Shown here one piece after another: positions 59,414 through 64,000 of a DNA stretch of 64,000 nucleotides. The notes beneath the pieces were generated by a model. The model did no database searches, was not told where the DNA came from, and worked only from the letters and a program-made list of their open reading frames with translations. Numbering within the stretch: the stretch's first letter is position 1; each line of letters opens with the position of its first letter. Source of the DNA: Chloroflexota bacterium (GTDB lineage Bacteria > Chloroflexota > Anaerolineae > B4-G1 > SLSP01); assembly GCA_019873645.1 (NCBI GenBank), contig JAIOAX010000007.1:90944-154943 (forward strand), given 5' to 3'. Both the position numbers and the translations under genes were made by a program.

Positions 59414-60103
59414 GTGACCCATAAAACGATTCAACCTGATGAGGTATTGCGCAGTATCGAGTTTGAGCTTTTGCAGGGAACGATCTCGCATGATGACCTC
59501 GGCGCCGGCATTCATACGGCGCGGCAATATCAGAACAAGGTGCGCAGCGAACTGATGGGCGCTTCTAAGGACGCGCCTGATATTCGGGAGACGGCAATCC
59601 GGCTTTTCCAGATTAACGAAATGCTGCTCACATTGATTCAGGAGTTAAACGCTGCTTTGCTGGGCGTCCAGGCCGATCTGCACCGGATGCGGCAGACCGC
59701 CGAAGTGACCGCGCAGATGAATGTATCGCCGGTGACTCTTGTACCGGAACCGGCGACGGTGGCATCGGCAGAATCTACTCCAACCCCGCTGCCTGCCGAT
59801 GTACGCCGCGCCATGCGTTCTGAGGCGTTACAGATCGAAATGGATGTTCAGCCTGTGACCATCCCGCTGATCGGCGGTTTGCTGCGACGGCTCAGGTTCA
59901 TGGTGCACGACCTGGTGTTGTTTTACCTGCGCCGCCTGGCCGGCAAACAGGCTGCGGTGAACCAGACCTATGGCGAATGGGTGTTGCATCTTGTCGAAAA
60001 ATCCGAGCGGCAGCAGATTCAGATTGAGATATTGGCGGCGCGGCTGGCTGCTCTGGAGGCCCGTCTGGCCGAATCGGGGCAGGCGGCTGCGGCGCAAGCC
60101 TGA
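59414..60103 (+). CDS. Amphipathic/coiled-coil protein with one PLxG-RQ module
   Basis: A 229-residue protein starting at GTG behind AAGGAGTGA; family not recognised. Residues about 10-95 are helical. A Pro/Ala/Thr-rich linker (about 110-135) leads to the module IPLIGGLLRRLRFMVHDLVLFYLRRLAGKQAAVNQ (about 150-185), which aligns with the single copy at 51240-51707 and the three copies at 51733-52893. A C-terminal coiled coil (ESERQQIQIEILAARLAALEARLAE) ends the protein. No signal peptide. It sits between the GT2-GT4 fusion and two GT4 genes. The same module recurring only beside glycosyltransferases supports a shared structural role in the glycan machine; the function is unknown. Confidence 0.75.
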   Translation: MTHKTIQPDEVLRSIEFELLQGTISHDDLGAGIHTARQYQNKVRSELMGASKDAPDIRETAIRLFQINEMLLTLIQELNAALLGVQADLHRMRQTAEVTAQMNVSPVTLVPEPATVASAESTPTPLPADVRRAMRSEALQIEMDVQPVTIPLIGGLLRRLRFMVHDLVLFYLRRLAGKQAAVNQTYGEWVLHLVEKSERQQIQIEILAARLAALEARLAESGQAAAAQA

Positions 60104-60114
60104 AATGCTGTTCT

Positions 60115-61404
60115 ATGCGTATCTTGCATATCGGCCCTCGCTATTTCCCCGTGCGCGGCGGCGCCGAAATTTATTTTGGCGAAATCTCGAGCTACCTGGC
60201 CGCGCAAGGCCATGCCGTGACTGTGGCGACGACGGATGTTCTGGATTTTGAGGCTTTCTGGGATCCGCGTCGTCGTCGCTTGACAGAGCGTGAGACCAGA
60301 CAGGACGGTGTGCGTATCTTGCGCTTTCCTATGCGTTATCCGCCTTTTCCGGTTGTGGCTTATCCTGCCATCCGCCGTCTGTTGTGGTTGCTCTCGCTGG
60401 CGCACCCACTGCCTGTGGTGTTGGCGGCGCGTCTGGCGCGCTTTACCCCCTGGGTCCCCGATCTGTGGCGTTGGCTGCAAGCCACAGATGAACCCTTTGA
60501 TCTGGTCGCCGGGGTGAATATCTGTTTTGAATCGTTGCTGGAAGCCGGGCTGCTTTTCGCTCGACGCCGCGGCATCCCCTTTGTCATCTATCCGTTGACG
60601 CACCTGGGCGCCGGCCCGCAACCAGGCGATGATGCGCTGAGCCGTTTTTACACCATGCGCCATCAAGTGAATCTGGTGCTGCACAGTGACGCTGTGGTCG
60701 CCCAGACGCCGACCGAACGTGATTTTTACGTAGAACGGGGATTGCCGCTTGAGCGTGTCCTGGTCGCCGGGCCGGGCATTCATCCCCAGACGCTGCTCGG
60801 TGGAGACGCGGTTCGTTTCCGCAGCCGTTATCACATCCCAGAAACAGCAACGTTGGTGCTGGCAATCTCGGCGATGGCGTATGACAAGGGGACGATGCAC
60901 GTGGTTGAAGCTGTGCGGCGGCTGTGGGCGCAGGGACGGGACGTGGAACTGGTGCTCATCGGTGCAGTGTTGACGCCTTTTCGGCATTATCTGGAACGTC
61001 TCCCGGCCGTCGTTCGGGAGCGTCTTCACGTGTTGGGGACGGTAGATGAGGACGAAAAGCGCGACGCGCTGGCAGCAGCCGACATCTTTGCATTGCCCTC
61101 ACGCACAGACTCCTTCGGCATCGTCTATTTGGAAGCGTGGGTATATCGTAAGCCGGTGATCGGCGCCCGTACCTGGGGCATCACCGATGTCATTGCCGAC
61201 GGCGAGGATGGGTATCTGGTGCCTTTCGGCGACGTGGCAGCATTGGCGGAAAAGATTGCCTTTCTGGCCGACCACCCTGAAATACGAACGGCACTGGGAA
61301 CAGGGGGGGCGCAGAAAGTGTACGCCCGACACACCTGGGAGCACAAGCACGCCCTTGTCCAGCGCCTGTACCTCGATCTGGTCAAAACCAAGCCATGCGC
61401 TTAG
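60115..61404 (+). CDS. GT4 family glycosyltransferase
   Basis: A 429-residue GT-B enzyme. It begins MRILHIGPRYFPVRGGAEIYFGEISSYLA with the GGAE loop. The donor domain has ATLVLAISAMAYDKGTMHVVEAV, VLGTVDEDEKRDALAAADIFALPSRTDSFGIVYLEAWVYRKPVI and GVTDVI-like GITDVIADGEDGYLVPFGD, all typical of the WaaG/PimA-type GT4 group. It overlaps the next gene by 10 bases. Slightly longer than average for GT4 (370-400) because of an insertion in the acceptor domain around residues 60-120. Soluble, probably peripheral at the inner membrane. Confidence 0.9.
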   Translation: MRILHIGPRYFPVRGGAEIYFGEISSYLAAQGHAVTVATTDVLDFEAFWDPRRRRLTERETRQDGVRILRFPMRYPPFPVVAYPAIRRLLWLLSLAHPLPVVLAARLARFTPWVPDLWRWLQATDEPFDLVAGVNICFESLLEAGLLFARRRGIPFVIYPLTHLGAGPQPGDDALSRFYTMRHQVNLVLHSDAVVAQTPTERDFYVERGLPLERVLVAGPGIHPQTLLGGDAVRFRSRYHIPETATLVLAISAMAYDKGTMHVVEAVRRLWAQGRDVELVLIGAVLTPFRHYLERLPAVVRERLHVLGTVDEDEKRDALAAADIFALPSRTDSFGIVYLEAWVYRKPVIGARTWGITDVIADGEDGYLVPFGDVAALAEKIAFLADHPEIRTALGTGGAQKVYARHTWEHKHALVQRLYLDLVKTKPCA

Positions 61405-62486
61405 TCATCAACGCCACTGAAATCGGCCGGCAACGCGGCGGTAACGAAAGCTACCTGGCGGGATTGTTGCAGGGACTGGCGGCGCTTGGTGTCGCCGATG
61501 ATACGACATTGCTGTTGACGCCGGCCGGCCTTGCCGCTTTGCTGACGATCACACCGGCCACTTATGCTGTAGTGAACATTGGCCCGTACCGTCAGTTGCT
61601 GTTTTACCTGTGGCAACAAACTTACCATCTGGCGCGCCTGCGACCGGACTGGTATCTTTCCACATTCTTTCTGCCGCCGGTTGTGCCTTGTCGTGCAGCG
61701 GTGTTGGTGCACGATATGTCATTTCGTGCACACCCGGAGTATTTCCCTCGTTTTATTGCGTGGTATATGCGCTTGTTGACCGCTCTGGCGATGCGGCGCG
61801 CGGAGCGGGTGATCGCGCTCTCGGAGTTCACACGCAGTGAGATTAAACGTTTCCATCCTGAAGCCGCGGCGAAAACTGTGGTCGTTTGGCCGGGGATTGA
61901 CGCCGCTTTCCAACCTGCACCCGACGCCGATGACGCGGCCATGCTTGCGCGATATGGCCTGACTCCCGGCTACATTTTGGCGCTCGGCAACATTCACCCG
62001 CGCAAGAACCTGGCGCGCCTGTTGGAGGCTTACCTGCTGATGCAACAACAGGGCGTGAATCCCCCACCGCTTGTCTGGGCCGGCGCGCCGCGTTGGAGCA
62101 GCGCTGATCTGATCGCGCGTGCACAGGCGGCAGGGGTCTTGTTGCCCGGTTTTATCCCGCAGTCCATCATGCCCGCCCTTTACCGTCAGGCCGTAATGCT
62201 GGTTTATCCCTCGCTTTATGAAGGTTTTGGGTTGCCGCCGGTTGAGGCGCTGGCCTGCGGCACGCCGGCCATTGTCAGCAATACGACCAGTCTGCCGGAG
62301 GCCGTTGGCGAGGCCGCGTTGACCGTAGATCCAACCGACGTCCCGGCCTTAGCGAACGCAATGGCGCGGCTGTTGACAGACACCGACCTCCGCCTCGCGC
62401 TGCGCGACATCGGCCTGGCCTGGGTCCAACGCTTTACTTGGCTTGCCACCGCCCGTAACCTGCTGGCTGCATTGCCACTCGACTAA
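61395..62486 (+). CDS. GT4 family glycosyltransferase (mannosyltransferase B-like)
   Basis: A 363-residue GT-B enzyme of the GT4 group typified by mannosyltransferase WbdB/MtfB. The N-terminus RLVINATEIGRQRGGNESYLAGLLQGL, VLVHDMSFRAHPEYF, RVIALSEFTRSEI, and the donor-side ILALGNIHPRKNLARLLEAY and EGFGLPPVEALACGTPAIVS are all family hallmarks. It overlaps its neighbour by 10 bases and is the last transferase of the run. Mannose or a related sugar is the family expectation, not something the sequence proves. Confidence 0.9.
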   Translation: MRLVINATEIGRQRGGNESYLAGLLQGLAALGVADDTTLLLTPAGLAALLTITPATYAVVNIGPYRQLLFYLWQQTYHLARLRPDWYLSTFFLPPVVPCRAAVLVHDMSFRAHPEYFPRFIAWYMRLLTALAMRRAERVIALSEFTRSEIKRFHPEAAAKTVVVWPGIDAAFQPAPDADDAAMLARYGLTPGYILALGNIHPRKNLARLLEAYLLMQQQGVNPPPLVWAGAPRWSSADLIARAQAAGVLLPGFIPQSIMPALYRQAVMLVYPSLYEGFGLPPVEALACGTPAIVSNTTSLPEAVGEAALTVDPTDVPALANAMARLLTDTDLRLALRDIGLAWVQRFTWLATARNLLAALPLD

Positions 62487-62515
62487 CGACTATGTGACTA
62501 ACGACTATGTGACTA
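62481..62515. repeat. GACTAACGACTATGT tandem repeat before a ribosome binding site
   Basis: A 15-base unit GACTAACGACTATGT is repeated twice and followed by GACTA, directly before AAAAAGGAG of the next gene and overlapping the end of the GT4 gene. Confidence 0.85.
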
Positions 62516-62531
62516 AAAAGGAGTGATCCCA

Positions 62532-63614
62532 ATGACCACAATCACCCTCCACGGCCCCGAATTCTGGATTGACGGCCGGCCCACCTATCCCGGTCGTGAG
62601 TTCGCCGGGCATAAAATCCAGGGCTTGCTTTTCAACGTGCGTGCGGTACAGGCGACCTTCGATGACGCGAACCCGGCCACGCGCAGCTACTGGGCTTACC
62701 CTGATACCGGCGTATGGGACCCCGACCGCAACACGGACGAGTTCTGTGCCGCATTGCCATCGTGGCGCGACCACGGCGTGCTGGCGTTCACGCTCAATGC
62801 GCAGGGGGGTGGCGCGCGCTATAACGCTGAGGTCTACGACCACTACGACAACAGTGCCTTCACCCGCGAGGGCGCGCTCAAACCGGCCTATGCCGACCGT
62901 TTCGCGCGCATTTTGGCCGCTGCTGATGCGCTGGGTATGGTCGCCATTGTTGGGCTATTTTATTGGAAACATGCACTCAAGATGCAGGGTGAACCGGCAT
63001 TCTGGCGTGCGGCGCGGGAGATGCTGGATTTTCTGCGGGGAACCGGGCGACGCAATATCCTCATTGAAGTCGCCAACGAGACCGGGCCGCGCTTCGGCTA
63101 CGAGATTTTCCACGCTGACCGGGCGCACGTGATGATCAATGTACTCAAGGCTGAGTATCCCGAATTCCTCATCTCCACCAGTCAGGGCGGGCTGGATGTC
63201 GGCGTGGGGCATGAACTGCCGCCGCCGTCGCTGGTGCGCAGCGTGGACTTCATCATGCCGCATGGCAACGGCAACACGGCAGAGCAGTTAGCTGCTGGTA
63301 TAGAGGTCATCCAGACTATGCGTGAGTTTCAGCTCAACCCCAAGCCGATTCTCATCAACGAGGATTCCACCAGCATCGCCAATCTGGATGTGGCGTGGCA
63401 ACATTACGTCTCGTGGGGTTACTACGACCAGGGTTACGGCGGGTGGGGCGGCTGGCGGCACGATATCCACATTGACTACAGCGAGAAACCGCGCGAGAGC
63501 GTCTATGCCGATCTCAGCGGCTTTCAGACCCCGCCGGTCAACTGGACAATCAACACGCCCCACAAGCGTGCCTTCTTCACGCGCGTCGCCGAAGTCACCG
63601 GCTACAAAGTGTAG
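62532..63614 (+). CDS. Cellulase-like TIM-barrel protein (clan GH-A-like), cytoplasmic
   Basis: ATG 62532 lies eight bases after GGAG; the track GTG at 62523 is inside that spacing. The 360-residue protein has no signal peptide. It starts with a small beta hairpin (LHGPEFWIDGRPTYPGREF) common in GH5-like proteins, then RNILIEVANETGPRFG with E183 in the acid/base position and KPILINEDSTS with E277 in the nucleophile position, plus DFIMPHGNG between them. This layout fits a GH-A hydrolase or a related inactive protein. Lack of an export signal is unusual for a polysaccharide hydrolase; it may act on intracellular glycosides or trehalose/maltose-type saccharides. It is the last gene of the glycan run. 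Confidence 0.72.
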   Translation: MTTITLHGPEFWIDGRPTYPGREFAGHKIQGLLFNVRAVQATFDDANPATRSYWAYPDTGVWDPDRNTDEFCAALPSWRDHGVLAFTLNAQGGGARYNAEVYDHYDNSAFTREGALKPAYADRFARILAAADALGMVAIVGLFYWKHALKMQGEPAFWRAAREMLDFLRGTGRRNILIEVANETGPRFGYEIFHADRAHVMINVLKAEYPEFLISTSQGGLDVGVGHELPPPSLVRSVDFIMPHGNGNTAEQLAAGIEVIQTMREFQLNPKPILINEDSTSIANLDVAWQHYVSWGYYDQGYGGWGGWRHDIHIDYSEKPRESVYADLSGFQTPPVNWTINTPHKRAFFTRVAEVTGYKV

Positions 63615-63626
63615 CCAATTACCTTC

Positions 63627-64000
63627 TCACTCCCCCATTACCTCTTCCCGGTACACCAGTTCCCAGCCGTGGTACACCAGCACCACGCCCTTGAGCGTGA
63701 CGCGACCGGCGACCTTCTGCACGCGCTCGTCGGCCAGATACCCGCGCAGTTGCGCCTCCGCCTCGGCGACCAGCGCCGGCAGCCGCGCGTCTTTGTCCTC
63801 CCCGCGCGGCAGGTACTTGAGTTCGATGAGATACCCATACTGGATGTCGGGGTAGCGCGCCAGGAAGGGCTCCAGGTAGATGTCGGCAAACCCGCCGCCC
63901 ATCTCGCGCTCCGACCAGGGGATGAAAAAGTGCGTCACGTTGAGGTAGGCCAGCAGGAAGCCCTGGATGACCTTTTCGCCGCCCAGGTAGTCGCGCACCG
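63627..64000 (-). CDS. C-terminal part of a PD-(D/E)XK nuclease-like protein (5' beyond window)
   Basis: The frame is open to the window edge, so the start lies outside. The visible 124 or so residues contain GGGFADIYLEPF, PDIQYGYLIELKYLPRGED and a helix with AEAQLRGYLADERV, which matches the D...ExK core of the PDDEXK_9 domain at the C-terminus of AAA-ATPase/DUF1703 proteins. In that family an N-terminal AAA-like ATPase domain is followed by this nuclease-type domain; the function is uncertain. It is convergent with the cellulase-like gene, with 12 bases between stops, and ends the glycan locus. Confidence 0.8.
   Translation of the reverse strand, partial: VRDYLGGEKVIQGFLLAYLNVTHFFIPWSEREMGGGFADIYLEPFLARYPDIQYGYLIELKYLPRGEDKDARLPALVAEAEAQLRGYLADERVQKVAGRVTLKGVVLVYHGWELVYREEVMGE

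Noticed and set aside
1-64000. tRNA or rRNA genes
   Set aside because: Reading the intergenic gaps I found no cloverleaf with the conserved T-arm GTTCRA and no rRNA-like sequence; a tRNAscan run would settle this.

Overview
The window looks like a chromosomal segment of a free-living bacterium of the phylum Chloroflexota (Anaerolineae-like). This is inferred from gene content, not from a marker gene: very large SdrD_B-repeat surface proteins, WETA-type fibronectin III-like modules, secreted proteins ending in a short LPLV tail, DUF2723 and DUF4012 proteins in a glycan locus, FHA/small-GTPase signalling genes, and abundant short dispersed and heptanucleotide repeats between (and once inside) genes. 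There is no rRNA, tRNA, CRISPR array, phage or transposase gene in the window.

Layout. (1) 1-2446: a tightly packed signalling operon: the end of a VWA-like protein, a zinc-ribbon/FHA protein, an 80-residue protein of unknown function, an OmpR-type response regulator without a histidine kinase, and a small Ras-like GTPase. (2) 2447-3996: a repeat-rich gap with a MITE-like inverted repeat, a YugP-type zinc metallopeptidase, an Hsp20 chaperone and a terminator. (3) 4093-11894: a 1957-residue alpha-2-macroglobulin-like lipoprotein without the thioester motif, then trehalose synthase and a strong terminator. (4) 12037-25342: two secreted proteins, one a 3760-residue SdrD_B giant, sharing a near-identical C-terminal FN3-like module. 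(5) 25313-28766, minus strand: glmU, cytidine deaminase and a membrane GAF sensor with no output domain. (6) 29265-34360: a cell-surface operon with a Ser-His S26-like peptidase fused ahead of a secreted FN3/Thr-Pro protein, a C25 (gingipain-family) peptidase and a membrane-anchored TIM-barrel hydrolase-like protein. (7) 34363-63614: a roughly 29 kb glycan assembly locus: an UPF0104/LPG-synthase-like membrane protein, GT2 and GT4 transferases, DUF2723, DUF4012, a Wzt-type ABC ATPase, multi-domain glycosyltransferase/methyltransferase fusions, FkbM methyltransferase, a parallel beta-helix surface protein, a cellulase-like protein, and three small proteins sharing an unnamed amphipathic module. 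(8) the right edge: the end of a PD-(D/E)XK nuclease-like protein on the minus strand.

How it fits together. The window is largely about building and decorating a cell envelope. GlmU supplies UDP-GlcNAc; the glycosyltransferases, O-methylation enzymes and the Wzt ATPase point to a surface polysaccharide or glycoprotein glycan; the giant SdrD_B, beta-helix and macroglobulin-like proteins are the likely surface clients; and the S26-like and C25 peptidases are plausible processing enzymes. The section from about 43 to 52 kb is visibly more AT-rich than its surroundings and holds a nonsense-interrupted gene; a truncated gene lies just beyond it. This fits recent acquisition and turnover, as is common in polysaccharide loci.

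The most interesting items are the shared PLxG/RQ module in three small proteins between the glycosyltransferases; heptanucleotide repeats inserted in frame into a DUF2723 membrane protein; the peptidase-before-signal-peptide fusion next to a C25 peptidase; and a single amber codon splitting a DUF4214-FkbM gene.
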